64,000 bases of DNA from an uncultured Eubacteriales bacterium (lineage in GTDB: Bacteria; Bacillota; Clostridia; Peptostreptococcales; Anaerovoracaceae). A model generated the notes under the pieces. The model was not told where the DNA came from, searched no databases, and saw only the letters and a program-made list of their open reading frames with translations. Each line of letters starts with the position of its first letter. Positions within the stretch are counted from its first letter, which is position 1. Positions 24,577 through 33,767 of the stretch are shown here, one piece after another. Both the position numbers and the translations under genes were made by a program. Location: positions 1 to 64,000 of the forward strand of contig CASEOD010000136.1 of NCBI GenBank assembly GCA_949289445.1, given 5' to 3'.

Positions 24577-25423
24577 GGTAACGAACACCTCCTGTCAAGC
24601 GGCACACATGAGCTCTGTCTTCAGCTTCCTGCTCAGAGTAATAAGCACTTCTCTGAATCAGCTCATCCCAGTCAACCAGAGCACCGTCAAATTCCGGTCC
24701 GTCTACGCATACAAACTTGTCTTCCCCGCCAATGTTGCAGCGACAGCCGCCGCACATACCGGTTCCGTCAATCATATATGCTGTAAGGGACGCAACGGAA
24801 TGAATTCCGTATTTTTCTGCGATCTGGCAAGTGAACTTCATCATCATCGGCGGTCCGACAGCGATTACTTCGTCAAATTTTTCACCGGCCTGAATCAGTT
24901 CCTCCAGCTTTGCAGTAGTGAATCCTTTTTCACCATAGGAGCCGTCGTCTGTCATAACATAAAGTTCATCCACACCTTCTCTGAATTCATCTTCCAGAAT
25001 TACCAGATCTTTTGTTTTAAAACCTTCGATCATGACAGTTTCCACACCATGGGCATGCATACCTGTTGCCAGCGGATAAGCCAGTGCGTTTCCTGTACCG
25101 CCACCAACTACACAGACTCTCTTCAGGCCTTCCATGTTGGTCGGTTTGCCCAAAGGTCCTACCACGTCCGCCAGACAGTCTCCTACTTCCAGCTGATCCA
25201 TCAGCATGGTGGTTCTGCCTACGGCTGCATAAATCAAATCTATGGTTCCGTCTTCCTCATTATGGCCGGCCATGGTGAGAGGAATTCTCTCACCAAATTC
25301 ATCAGTACGAAGGATGATGAACTGACCCGGTCTTGCTTTTCTTGCAACCAGAGGCGCATAGATTTTCAGCCATACCATGTTGTCATTGAGTCTTCTTTTA
25401 TAAGTAACTTCGAATTTTTTCAT
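24569..25423 (-). CDS. nfnA: NfnA: sulfide dehydrogenase/ferredoxin-NADP reductase-like subunit
   Basis: The 284-residue protein belongs to the ferredoxin-NADP+ reductase/dihydroorotate dehydrogenase electron transfer family. RPGQFIILR and ERIPLTMA contact FAD, VCVVGGGTGNALAYPLA binds NAD(H), and the C-terminal cysteines in GTGMCGGCRCNI and KFVCVDGP bind a [2Fe-2S] cluster. Paired with NfnB it forms the bifurcating transhydrogenase of fermenters. ATG 25423 fits the GGGGG ribosome site better than the in-frame ATG at 25432. Confidence 0.88.
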   Translation of the reverse strand: MKKFEVTYKRRLNDNMVWLKIYAPLVARKARPGQFIILRTDEFGERIPLTMAGHNEEDGTIDLIYAAVGRTTMLMDQLEVGDCLADVVGPLGKPTNMEGLKRVCVVGGGTGNALAYPLATGMHAHGVETVMIEGFKTKDLVILEDEFREGVDELYVMTDDGSYGEKGFTTAKLEELIQAGEKFDEVIAVGPPMMMKFTCQIAEKYGIHSVASLTAYMIDGTGMCGGCRCNIGGEDKFVCVDGPEFDGALVDWDELIQRSAYYSEQEAEDRAHVCRLTGGVRYHD

Positions 25424-25441
25424 ACTCAACATCCCCCTTCC

Positions 25442-28400
25442 TTAGTTTTCATAGCTTTTCTTCTGATTCAGCAGATGCTCATATCTGTCCATAGCCATCG
25501 TTTCAGCTTTCTGGAACAGTTCTTCTGCTCTCTCAGGGAACTTCAGCTGCAGGGAGTTGTAACGAACCTCACCCATGATGAAGTCTCTATAGCTTTCGGA
25601 AGGTGCTCCGCTGTCGATAGACAGAGGGTTCTTGCCTTCTGCAGCAAGATCAGGGTTGAATCTCAGCAGATTCCAGTAACCTGCCCGAACCGCATTCTTC
25701 ATTTCCAGCATAGCCTTGTTCATGCCTGCCTTCAGGCCCTGATTGATACAAGGTGCATATGCAATGATCAGAGATGGTCCGTCGTAGGCCTCAGCCTCTC
25801 TGATTGCTCTCAAAGTCTGTTCAGGATTTGCACCCATGGCAATCTGCGCTACATATACATAACCGTAAGCCATGGCAATCTGTGCCAGATCCTTTTTCTT
25901 CACAGCCTTACCGGATGCAGCAAATTTTGCAACAGCGCCGATTGGAGTGGCCTTGGAAGACTGTCCGCCTGTATTGGAATATACTTCTGTATCGAATACC
26001 ATCACATTTACATTTTCTCCGGATGCCAGTACATGGTCGAGACCGCCGTAGCCGATATCGTATGCCCAGCCGTCACCACCAAAGATCCACATGGACGGTT
26101 TAATCAGCATATCCTGATTATCCACTACATACTGAGCATCTTTGTTTTCAGCTGCCATTTTTTCGCAGGCCTCAACAAGGATCTTTCCGGTTTCTTCAGA
26201 GGATTCAGCATCGTTCATGGAAGCCAGCCATGCTCTTGCCGGAACTCCCACAGTATCCACCAGTCTTTCTACTGTAGACTGGAGTTCTTTTCTGCGAGCC
26301 TTCATAGACATGGCCATGCCAAGACCGAACTCTGCATTATCTTCAAAGAGGGAGTTAGCCCATGCAGGACCTCTGCCTTCTTTGTTTACTGTATATGGTG
26401 TGCTCGGTGCACTGCATCCCCAGATGGAAGAACAGCCGGTTGCATTGGCAATAAACATTCTGTCGCCGAATAACTGTGTAACCAGTTTTGCATAAGGGGA
26501 TTCTCCGCAGCCCGGACATGCGCCGGAAAACTCAAGCAGCGGCTGCTTGAACTGAGATCCCTTGACAGTGTTTTCCTTGAACGGAACCTCTTTTTCACTG
26601 ACATTAGCAAACAGATAATCGTATTTGTCCTGTGTCGGATATACCACATCGTCTTCTGCAGGAACAATTTCCAGTGCTTTCTTTCTGGCAGGGCATACCT
26701 GTGCACAGGAACCGCATCCGGTGCAGTCCAAAGCAGAAATACCCATAGTAAAGAACTTGCCTTTCACGCCTTTCATGGCCAGGAAATCTCCGTTTACACC
26801 GTCAACCTCTGTCTCGTCCAGAACAAACGGTCTGATAACGCCATGAGGACAAACATAGGAACACCAGTTACACTGCATACAGTTTTCTTTATGCCAAACC
26901 GGAATATCTGTAGCAATGCCTCTCTTTTCAAAGGCAGCTGTACCGGCAGGAATCATGCCGTTTGCGGTGCTGACAAAAGTAGATACCGGAACGGCATCCC
27001 CTGTCAGAGTATTGGTTGGAACCAGCACTTCGTTGAGGTAGTCGGTATGCACCTGATCCCGTCCCACAAGTTTAGGAGCAGGCTCATCATCAGGTACATC
27101 AGCCCAGGAAGCAGGCACTTCAACCTTGTGTACATTGGCAATACCGGCGTCAACAGCAGCCATATTCATGTTAACAATCTTTTCACCCTTCTTGCCGTAG
27201 GTCTTTTTAATGGCATCCTTCATGTACTGTGCAGCTTCGTCAATCGGAATAATATCAGCCAATTTGAAGAATGCAGCCTGTAATACAGTATTGGTTCTTC
27301 TAGCACCCAGACCGATTTCCTTTGCGATGGAAACCGCATCACAGGTATAGAACTGAATATTGTTCTTTGCGATATATCTCTTTACTTTTGCAGGAAGATG
27401 AGTCTCAAGCTCTTCGTCATTCCATACACAGTTAAGCAGGAAGAATCCGCCCGGTTTTACATCTTCCACCATCTCATAGCGGTGAAGATATGCGGAGTTA
27501 TGACAGGCTACAAAGTCTGCCTGTTTTACGTAATATGTGGACTTGATCGGCTGATCTCCGAATCTCAGATGAGAAATGGTTACGCCGCCCGATTTCTTGG
27601 AATCGTACTGGAAATAAGCCTGTACCTTCTTATCAGTGTGGTCACCGATAATCTTAACGCTGTTCTTGTTTGCGCCGACAGTTCCGTCAGCACCCAGACC
27701 CCAGAACTTGCATGCCTTTGTACCGGCAGGAGCCACGTCAGGATTTTCGGTGGTAGGAAGAGAAAGTCCTGTAACATCATCAGTGATGGAAATGGTAAAT
27801 TCTCTCTTAGGCTGATCTGACCACAGGTTCTGATATACAGCCAGAATATCGCCAGGCTGTGTATCTTTTGAACCAAGGCCGTAACGACCTCCAACGATGA
27901 GGCAGTTTTCAAATTTAGTGCCGCGCAGAGCTGCCACAATATCCAGATACAGAGGCTCACCCATACCGCCCGGCTCTTTGGTTCTGTCTAATACGGCGAT
28001 CTTCTTTACAGTGTCAGGCATTACGTTGAGCAGATATTTTGTGGAGAACGGTCTGTAAAGATGAACTTCCACAATACCAACTTTCTTGCCTTTTGCGATC
28101 AGATAGTCAATAAGCTCTTCTGCTGCATCACAGACAGATCCCATTGCTACAATGATTTCCTCAGCATCAGGTGCGCCGTAATAATTAAAAGGTTTATAGT
28201 CAGTACCGATTTTGGCGTTGACCTTTTCCATATATGCATTTACGATATCTGCGGTTTCAAGATAAGCACTGTTGCTTGCTTCTCTGTGCTGGAAGAAAGT
28301 TTCAGGCTGTTCAGCAGAACCCATGCTGTGAGGATGCATCGGATGCAGAGATCTTGCCTTGAAAGCTTTCACTGCATCCCAGTCAACCATCTCTTTCAGG

Positions 28401-28975
28401 TCTTCATAGTCCCACACTTCAATCTTCTGATTTTCGTGAGAGGTTCTGAAGCCGTCAAAGAAATGCAGCATTGGAAGCTTTCCTGCGATAGTGGAAAGAT
28501 GTGCCACAGCAGCCAGGTCCATAGCCTGCTGTACGCTGTTTGAAGCCAGCATGGCAAATCCTGTCTGACGACAGCCCATGACATCGGAATGATCACCGAA
28601 GATAGACAGGGCATGGGTAGCCAGCGCTCTTGCAGCAACATGGAACACAGTCGGAGTCTGTTCTCCGGCCAGTTTATACATATTCGGAATCATGAGGAGC
28701 AGACCCTGAGATGCTGTAAAAGTTGAGGTGTATGATCCTGCGGCAATTGAACCGTGTACAGCACCGGCAGCACCGGCTTCAGATTCCATTTCGATAATTT
28801 TAACTTTTTCTCCAAAGATATTGGTTCTGTCCTGAGACACCCATTCGTCCATACTCTCTGCCATCGGTGAGGATGGTGTGATAGGGTAAATGGCAGCAAC
28901 CTCAGAAAATGCGTATGCAACATGAGCTGCAGCCGTGTTTCCGTCCATTGTCTTTAATTTTCTCACCGTAATCAC
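25442..28975 (-). CDS. nifJ: Pyruvate:ferredoxin (flavodoxin) oxidoreductase, single-chain
   Basis: The 1177-residue homodimeric enzyme oxidises pyruvate plus CoA to acetyl-CoA and CO2 and reduces ferredoxin. All family domains are in one chain: pyrimidine-binding YPITPSSPM (30-38), CoA domain, two [4Fe-4S] motifs CMQCNWCSYVCPHGV (699-713) and CTGCGSCAQVCP (751-762), the proximal cluster CPGCGE (820-825), and the thiamine-diphosphate site GGDGWAYDIGYGG (966-978) with NTGGQ (1001-1005). Length matches the family. The gene overlaps the polyferredoxin gene (ATGA) and lies 19 bases before nfnA, so electrons made here can pass to NfnAB. Confidence 0.97.
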   Translation of the reverse strand: MITVRKLKTMDGNTAAAHVAYAFSEVAAIYPITPSSPMAESMDEWVSQDRTNIFGEKVKIIEMESEAGAAGAVHGSIAAGSYTSTFTASQGLLLMIPNMYKLAGEQTPTVFHVAARALATHALSIFGDHSDVMGCRQTGFAMLASNSVQQAMDLAAVAHLSTIAGKLPMLHFFDGFRTSHENQKIEVWDYEDLKEMVDWDAVKAFKARSLHPMHPHSMGSAEQPETFFQHREASNSAYLETADIVNAYMEKVNAKIGTDYKPFNYYGAPDAEEIIVAMGSVCDAAEELIDYLIAKGKKVGIVEVHLYRPFSTKYLLNVMPDTVKKIAVLDRTKEPGGMGEPLYLDIVAALRGTKFENCLIVGGRYGLGSKDTQPGDILAVYQNLWSDQPKREFTISITDDVTGLSLPTTENPDVAPAGTKACKFWGLGADGTVGANKNSVKIIGDHTDKKVQAYFQYDSKKSGGVTISHLRFGDQPIKSTYYVKQADFVACHNSAYLHRYEMVEDVKPGGFFLLNCVWNDEELETHLPAKVKRYIAKNNIQFYTCDAVSIAKEIGLGARRTNTVLQAAFFKLADIIPIDEAAQYMKDAIKKTYGKKGEKIVNMNMAAVDAGIANVHKVEVPASWADVPDDEPAPKLVGRDQVHTDYLNEVLVPTNTLTGDAVPVSTFVSTANGMIPAGTAAFEKRGIATDIPVWHKENCMQCNWCSYVCPHGVIRPFVLDETEVDGVNGDFLAMKGVKGKFFTMGISALDCTGCGSCAQVCPARKKALEIVPAEDDVVYPTQDKYDYLFANVSEKEVPFKENTVKGSQFKQPLLEFSGACPGCGESPYAKLVTQLFGDRMFIANATGCSSIWGCSAPSTPYTVNKEGRGPAWANSLFEDNAEFGLGMAMSMKARRKELQSTVERLVDTVGVPARAWLASMNDAESSEETGKILVEACEKMAAENKDAQYVVDNQDMLIKPSMWIFGGDGWAYDIGYGGLDHVLASGENVNVMVFDTEVYSNTGGQSSKATPIGAVAKFAASGKAVKKKDLAQIAMAYGYVYVAQIAMGANPEQTLRAIREAEAYDGPSLIIAYAPCINQGLKAGMNKAMLEMKNAVRAGYWNLLRFNPDLAAEGKNPLSIDSGAPSESYRDFIMGEVRYNSLQLKFPERAEELFQKAETMAMDRYEHLLNQKKSYEN

Positions 28976-30234
28976 TCTCCTTCCCTGATGCCAAGAGCGG
29001 CCCTCTGCAGATAATTGTATTCAGGAACTTCTCTTTCCTTAATAATGCCTCTCTGACACATATACTGGCAAACCTGACAGTTTTCACAAAGGTCAGGATC
29101 TATCACTGCATGTGCATCTTCCATATAAATTGCTCCGTTTGGACAGTTTGCATAGCAGTCTTCACATGCAATGCATGCACTGCCGCATACGGCAGCTTTA
29201 TCTTCATAATCATCAGTGGAACTGCAAGGAACCATCTTTGCTCCTTTGTACGGAACCATCTGGATTAAGTGCTTCGGACATGCGTATGTACAGTCTTTAC
29301 ATCCGACACACTTGTCAGGATTTACTTTGGCACTTCCGTTTACCACCTCGATAGCGCCGTATCGACAGACTTTTACACAGTCTCCCTGACCGGTACAGCC
29401 TGTGGTACAAATTCCCATCGCTTTCGGATCAGCCTTTGCCGCTGCCTCTGCACAGCTGGTAAAGCCTGCCTCTTTATATGCGAACTCATTGAATCCGCTG
29501 CATTTTACAAACGCAACCTTCTCTTTCAGTTTTGTCAGATCATGCAGTGTATCCACAATAATCTTTTTCTTACATTTTACAGTGCAGGCTACACAACCCA
29601 CACATTTGTCATAATCGATTACAGCATGGTTGTTGATAATTTCCACAGCGCCTTCCGGACATGCTCTTACACAGTCACTGCACGCTATGCAGCCAAAACC
29701 GCAGGTTTTTCTTACTTCTTCATCATCTTCCATAGTATTGGAACATGGAATAAAGTTTGTCGCATCCTTTGGCACCATACGGATAATACCCTGTACACAA
29801 GCGTCTGTATTTGCACAGGCACCGCATCCGTTACACTTCTCCGTATCAATGATGACGTCTCCGTCTACCACTTTCATTGCACCGAAATTACAAAAAGCTG
29901 TACAAGAACCGCAGCCCACGCAGCCGTCCCTGCACTGTCCCTTTGCAAAACCCATTTCAAGAGCCTCTTCACAAGATTTACAGCCGGCAAATCTCTCCTT
30001 GCCTGCAGCATCTCCACTACAGAACACAAAGGCCATCTGGTTCTTTGCTTCTTCTGCCTGTCTTCCCAAAGCTTCTGCAATCGCATCTACAGCAGCCTGA
30101 TCACATGCAGGACAAAGTGCCGTACTTTCTCCTGCAGCGATAGCTTCAGCACATTCCTGGCATGTAGCCTTTCCACAGCCACCATGACCGAAACAGTCTC
30201 CGCCCGGCAGAAGCGAAAGAATTTTGGTGATCAT
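28972..30234 (-). CDS. RnfB-like polyferredoxin at the head of the PFOR-Nfn operon
   Basis: The 420-residue soluble protein starts with an RnfB-like cluster domain (LPGGDCFGHGGCGKATCQEC, then CPAC at 41-44). It continues with a series of ferredoxin motifs: 101-115, 134-146 (wider last spacing), 178-192, 211-221, 276-290 (irregular, one cysteine out of place), 309-319, 350-364 and 383-393. The units near 178-221 and 350-393 are copies of one two-cluster module, so internal duplication built the protein. It lacks the hydrophobic N-terminus of RnfB. It probably works as an electron carrier or hub between PFOR and NfnAB (inference from operon position). RBS and promoter are well defined. Confidence 0.85.
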   Translation of the reverse strand: MITKILSLLPGGDCFGHGGCGKATCQECAEAIAAGESTALCPACDQAAVDAIAEALGRQAEEAKNQMAFVFCSGDAAGKERFAGCKSCEEALEMGFAKGQCRDGCVGCGSCTAFCNFGAMKVVDGDVIIDTEKCNGCGACANTDACVQGIIRMVPKDATNFIPCSNTMEDDEEVRKTCGFGCIACSDCVRACPEGAVEIINNHAVIDYDKCVGCVACTVKCKKKIIVDTLHDLTKLKEKVAFVKCSGFNEFAYKEAGFTSCAEAAAKADPKAMGICTTGCTGQGDCVKVCRYGAIEVVNGSAKVNPDKCVGCKDCTYACPKHLIQMVPYKGAKMVPCSSTDDYEDKAAVCGSACIACEDCYANCPNGAIYMEDAHAVIDPDLCENCQVCQYMCQRGIIKEREVPEYNYLQRAALGIREGE

Positions 30235-30275
30235 ACGAATTCCTCCTTTGCCATATATCCTTTTTTTAAAATTAT

Positions 30276-30325
30276 TCTGTATACAACTTTAAGTTCATAT
30301 TACTCTTCCCCTTTTTCAAAGTCAA
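30276..30325 (-). promoter_or_regulatory. Sigma-A promoter and leader element of the redox operon
   Basis: Leftward TTGACT (30320-30325) and TAATAT (30297-30302) are 17 bases apart. TTGTATACAGA occurs in the leader at 30276-30286 and is identical to the element in the promoter at 1999-2011. Confidence 0.7.
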
Positions 30326-30405
30326 CAAGAAATGGCTGTCAGTGTTGAAAAATCAATGTTTTTTTTGTAATACATTTTTTGACCTTCATTTAAAATCGCC
30401 AAATT

Positions 30406-30442
30406 CCAACACTTTCGCACTGTTGGGTGCTAAAGCGCTTTA
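30406..30442. promoter_or_regulatory. Two dyads between the redox operon and the aldo/keto reductase gene
   Basis: CCAACA-N9-TGTTGG lies at 30406-30426. TAAAGCGCTTTA (30431-30442) is a perfect 12-base palindrome close to the catabolite-response (cre) core AAAGCGCTTT but without the outer TG/CA. They are operator candidates for either divergent unit. The remaining 30235-30607 sequence is promoter DNA without a gene. Confidence 0.45.
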
Positions 30443-30546
30443 ACTCGTTAAAATTATATATTTTCGGTTTATTTTTGGACGTTTCACTCTCTTTAATTAA
30501 AAGAAATTCTGATGCTTTAAAAAACGTTCTGTCCCGTCAAAGAGAA

Positions 30547-30575
30547 TTGAATAAGTAAAGGGAATCATGTATAAT
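30547..30575 (+). promoter_or_regulatory. Sigma-A promoter of the aldo/keto reductase gene
   Basis: TTGAAT (30547-30552) and TATAAT (30570-30575) are separated by 17 bases; GGAGG at 30596-30600 is 7 bases before the ATG at 30608. Confidence 0.7.
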
Positions 30576-30607
30576 ATGATTATGCGTATGCTAAAGGAGG
30601 AAATGAT

Positions 30608-31747
30608 ATGAATTATACAGATTTTAAAGGCAAAAGAATTTCGCGTCTCGGTTTTGGCATGATGCGTCTGCCTATGAAAGATGACGGCAGTATCGATTAT
30701 GAAAAAGGGCAGAAAATGATAGACTATGCTCTGGCAAACGGTATCACCTATATCGATACAGCCTACAAATATCACGACGGAGAATCTGAGAACTTCGTTG
30801 GCGAAGCTCTCTCCAGACATCCGAGAGACAGCTATTATCTGGCTGATAAAATGCCCTGCTGGCTCTGCAGAACTTCTGAAGATCTGGATGTAATTTTCAA
30901 CGATCAGCTGACTAAATGCCGTACAGACTACTTCGATTTTTATCTGCTCCACAGCCTGGGAGACGAGGATCTGGAAACTGTTGAAAAACTTGATGCTGTA
31001 GAATACCTTCTGAAGCAGAAAGAAGCCGGCCGCATCAGTCATCTGGGCGCATCTTTTCACTGCAGTCCCGACTTTCTGCGCATGTTTCTGACAAAATACG
31101 GGGATGCGCTGGAATTCATTCAGCTGCAGCTCAATTATATGGACTGGGAGCTCTATGATGCAAAAGCTCTGTATCAGGTTGCAAGAGAATTTGAAAAACC
31201 GATTATCGTCATGGAGCCTCTTCGCGGCGGTATGCTGGCAAACCCTCTCAGTGAGGCGGCATGCCGGATTCTGGACAATACCGGAACCGGAGCAGGTTAT
31301 CCTTCCTATGCGCTTCGCTTTGTCAATGAGCTTGAGGGTATCCTCTGCACACTTTCCGGTATGTCAGAGCCTGAACAGCTGAAAGAAAACATTGAAATTT
31401 TCAACGGTCCTGCCATGACAGAGGTCGAGAAAAAGGCTGTTGACGAAGCTGTGAAAGTCCTTCAGGCAGACATTCTTGTCCCTTGTACCGCCTGCAATTA
31501 CTGCTATGAATGTCCACAGGGAATCAAAATTCCGGAGATCTTCAAAATGTACAACGAGGCGGCCAGCAAAGGCTTCCACTGGATCTGGGGTTCCCTGTCG
31601 GGAGAATACAACAAGCTGCAGCCTAACGGAAAAGACTGCATCGGCTGCGGAAACTGCGAGTCCCACTGCCCTCAGAAAATCAGCATTATAGAGAAACTGG
31701 CAGAAATTGATGCAAAATACAAAGAACTGGCAGAGATCGGGGAATAA
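30608..31747 (+). CDS. Aldo/keto reductase with C-terminal [4Fe-4S] ferredoxin motifs
   Basis: The 379-residue protein has an AKR barrel (residues about 1-280) with RLGFGMMRLP, the catalytic-Tyr segment YIDTAYKYHDGESE and the downstream LADKMPCW (lysine position). A ferredoxin-like tail carries CTACNYCYECPQGI (about 295-308) and CIGCGNCESHCPQ (about 345-357), two potential clusters. Such fused AKRs are common in anaerobes and probably exchange electrons with ferredoxin; substrates are mostly unknown. It is monocistronic and divergent from the redox operon. Confidence 0.92.
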   Translation: MNYTDFKGKRISRLGFGMMRLPMKDDGSIDYEKGQKMIDYALANGITYIDTAYKYHDGESENFVGEALSRHPRDSYYLADKMPCWLCRTSEDLDVIFNDQLTKCRTDYFDFYLLHSLGDEDLETVEKLDAVEYLLKQKEAGRISHLGASFHCSPDFLRMFLTKYGDALEFIQLQLNYMDWELYDAKALYQVAREFEKPIIVMEPLRGGMLANPLSEAACRILDNTGTGAGYPSYALRFVNELEGILCTLSGMSEPEQLKENIEIFNGPAMTEVEKKAVDEAVKVLQADILVPCTACNYCYECPQGIKIPEIFKMYNEAASKGFHWIWGSLSGEYNKLQPNGKDCIGCGNCESHCPQKISIIEKLAEIDAKYKELAEIGE

Positions 31748-31771
31748 TATGGTCCGAGCCTAATATCAGCA

Positions 31772-31812
31772 AAAAACGCCTGAGGAGTTATCCGAAACCC
31801 TCAGGCGTTTTT
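31772..31812. terminator. Bidirectional terminator
   Basis: AAAAACGCCTGAGG (31772-31785) pairs with CCTCAGGCGTTTTT (31799-31812). It serves the aldo/keto reductase gene and the convergent LCP gene. Confidence 0.9.
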
Positions 31813-31888
31813 ACTTCAGTTTTCCCTTTCTCAATTCATCATCTGTCGTAATCCGGTGAACCTATTATCGTGCAACTCCGGGAAGACA

Positions 31889-33187
31889 TCAGTATACTCC
31901 CGTATCATAACTGATATCCGCGTTAATCTGCGCGCAGGTATCGGACACCTGATAGTTTTCCTGCCCGAAAGCCTTCTCGTGAAGCCGGATCACATTGGAT
32001 TCCAGCGTATCCGGAACCACGTAGGATATTCCTCCCAGAAGTCCGGACCAGTAATCCTGCGGCCAGCTGAGACTCTTTCCCATATTATAGCGAGGCGCAT
32101 TGATTACAGCCGTATACATGGCTGTCCGGCTCATGTTGGTTCTGATATTGGGAAATACGGTGTCTGACAGTTCCTTCAGTTTCCATGGCTGGAGCATAGC
32201 CTTTTTCATGACAGCCGCCACCACTTCCTTGTACCTCTTACTTCTGCCCTCGTCGCCTCCACTGTTCTTTCTGATCCGGCAGTAGGTGGTAGCCTGTACA
32301 CCATCCAGAGTCTGCGTTCCCGTTTCCGTAATCCTTTCGTATTCACGTCCGACATTATCGGCAGTTTCCGGTCCCCAGATGTTCATATCTCCCATCTCAT
32401 CTTCACTTACGTTAATTTTAATGCCGCCAAGACAATCTACCGCATCTGCCACGGCTTTCCAGTTGAAAATAACAAATTCATCTATATTGAGATCCAGACT
32501 CCGGTTCAGAGAAGCACAGGTATTGACACCTCCCAGATAATGGTGCGCATGGGTCACCTTATCCAGTATCGGTGTACCGTCCATGTAATCCATACGCAGA
32601 TAAGAATCCCTCATGACAGAAATCAGTCTGATTTCTCCCGTGGATTTTTTTATGCTCATAATGATAATCGCATCGGTTCTGCTGCCGTCGTATCCTTCGT
32701 CTGCCCGGGCATCGGAGCCAAGAATTGCAATATTGCGATAACCACTGAGATCCTCTGCAACCTGAGGGTCGATGGCAAAAGCATCCTTGTCCGTCTCCAC
32801 TCTGTCGAAATTTCCCGTTAGAGCGTAGAAGGCGCCTGTAAAGACCAGAAATATCAAAAGCAGAAGTGCCAGCACGTTTTTGATCAGCTTCGTCGGGCGG
32901 AATCGATATTTCTTCTTTCCCTTTTTCCCTGTGCCGGCTGCAGACCGTTTCTTTGCGGCGCGTCCGCCCGTACCTGCGTCGAAATTCTCATAATATCCGG
33001 ACGTTCCTCCACTGTCATACTGCGATCGGCCGCGGCTTCTTCCCCTCGTTTCCTTGCGCCGTCTGGCCTCTCTTTCGTAACGCTCTGCTTCTTTTGTATA
33101 TTCAGGATCCGAAAGCTGCCGGATCAGTTCCGGACTGTATTTCATTCCCTTAAAATCTTCAGTTTTTTTATTTCGATCACTTCTCAA
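31889..33187 (-). CDS. LytR-CpsA-Psr family cell-wall glycopolymer ligase
   Basis: The 432-residue type II membrane protein has a long basic, Gly/Ser-rich cytosolic N-terminus (residues 1-100), one membrane helix (about 102-123) and an extracytoplasmic LCP domain. NIAILGSDARADEG (152-165), SRTDAIIIMSI (169-179) and SVMRDSYLRM (190-199) carry the Asp/Arg residues that bind the polyprenyl diphosphate. LCP proteins attach wall teichoic acid or capsule polymers to peptidoglycan. It is a single gene; the basic N-terminal tail is longer than usual. Confidence 0.92.
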   Translation of the reverse strand: MRSDRNKKTEDFKGMKYSPELIRQLSDPEYTKEAERYEREARRRKETRGRSRGRSQYDSGGTSGYYENFDAGTGGRAAKKRSAAGTGKKGKKKYRFRPTKLIKNVLALLLLIFLVFTGAFYALTGNFDRVETDKDAFAIDPQVAEDLSGYRNIAILGSDARADEGYDGSRTDAIIIMSIKKSTGEIRLISVMRDSYLRMDYMDGTPILDKVTHAHHYLGGVNTCASLNRSLDLNIDEFVIFNWKAVADAVDCLGGIKINVSEDEMGDMNIWGPETADNVGREYERITETGTQTLDGVQATTYCRIRKNSGGDEGRSKRYKEVVAAVMKKAMLQPWKLKELSDTVFPNIRTNMSRTAMYTAVINAPRYNMGKSLSWPQDYWSGLLGGISYVVPDTLESNVIRLHEKAFGQENYQVSDTCAQINADISYDTGVY

Positions 33188-33293
33188 AGTTCTTCTTCCC
33201 CTCTTAAACGGACTTGTAGTTAAGTATACAGGTTTTCACAAGAAATTTCAATATTGAGTCTGTGACGAAAATCTAACGATTTTCTGATAACTG

Positions 33294-33318
33294 AAAAATG
33301 CGGCTTTTTCACCGCATT
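33294..33318 (-). terminator. Terminator of the pantothenate operon
   Basis: Leftward stem AATGCGG/CCGCATT (33312-33318 with 33297-33303) is followed by a T-run (A at 33294-33298 on plus). It lies behind panD. Confidence 0.75.
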
Positions 33319-33362
33319 CTCCGTAACAATCCTTATTTTACCGCAGATTTTGCCATACTCTT

Positions 33363-33755
33363 TTACTCCATGTCTTCCAGCCGGCCGTGCTTTTCATAAC
33401 GTGTAACTCTGCTGATTCTGTTTTTCTCATCCACAAAGACCACCTTCGGCGGATTCTCCTTCACTTCCTCAGGTGTCATCTGACAGTAGCACATAATGAT
33501 GATCTTGTCACCTTTCTGCACACAGCGGGCAGCGGCTCCATTGAGGCAGATCATTCCGCTTCCTCTCTCTCCTGCAATAGTGTAGGTTTCAAATCGTTCA
33601 CCGTTGTTGATGTCCACAATCTGTACTTTCTCATATTCCAGTATGCCTGAAGCCTCAAGCAGATCCTCATCCACCGTAATGCTGCCCACATAATCCAGTT
33701 CCGCCTGCATCACCGTTGCTCTGTGAATTTTTCCTTTCAGCATGTTCAGATACAT
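33363..33755 (-). CDS. panD: Aspartate 1-decarboxylase (PanD)
   Basis: The 130-residue proenzyme makes beta-alanine from L-aspartate for pantothenate. Self-cleavage at Gly-Ser in [13 protein letters not shown] (the Ser becomes the pyruvoyl cofactor) is visible at about residues 22-34. [20 protein letters not shown] is the substrate-pocket region. Length is normal. It lies 12 bases after panC. Confidence 0.97.
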   Translation of the reverse strand: MYLNMLKGKIHRATVMQAELDYVGSITVDEDLLEASGILEYEKVQIVDINNGERFETYTIAGERGSGMICLNGAAARCVQKGDKIIIMCYCQMTPEEVKENPPKVVFVDEKNRISRVTRYEKHGRLEDME

Positions 33756-33767
33756 GAAACTCTCCTC

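Noticed and set aside
24575..26473. A 632-codon open frame on the plus strand
   Set aside because: It is wholly antisense to nfnA and the PFOR gene, has no ribosome site and a composition typical of shadow frames.
30424..30441. A GG-N10-GC pattern (TTGGGTGCTAAAGCGC) like a sigma-54 promoter for the aldo/keto reductase gene
   Set aside because: Both half-sites deviate from consensus (TGGGTG, AGCGC) and a good sigma-A promoter lies closer to the gene.
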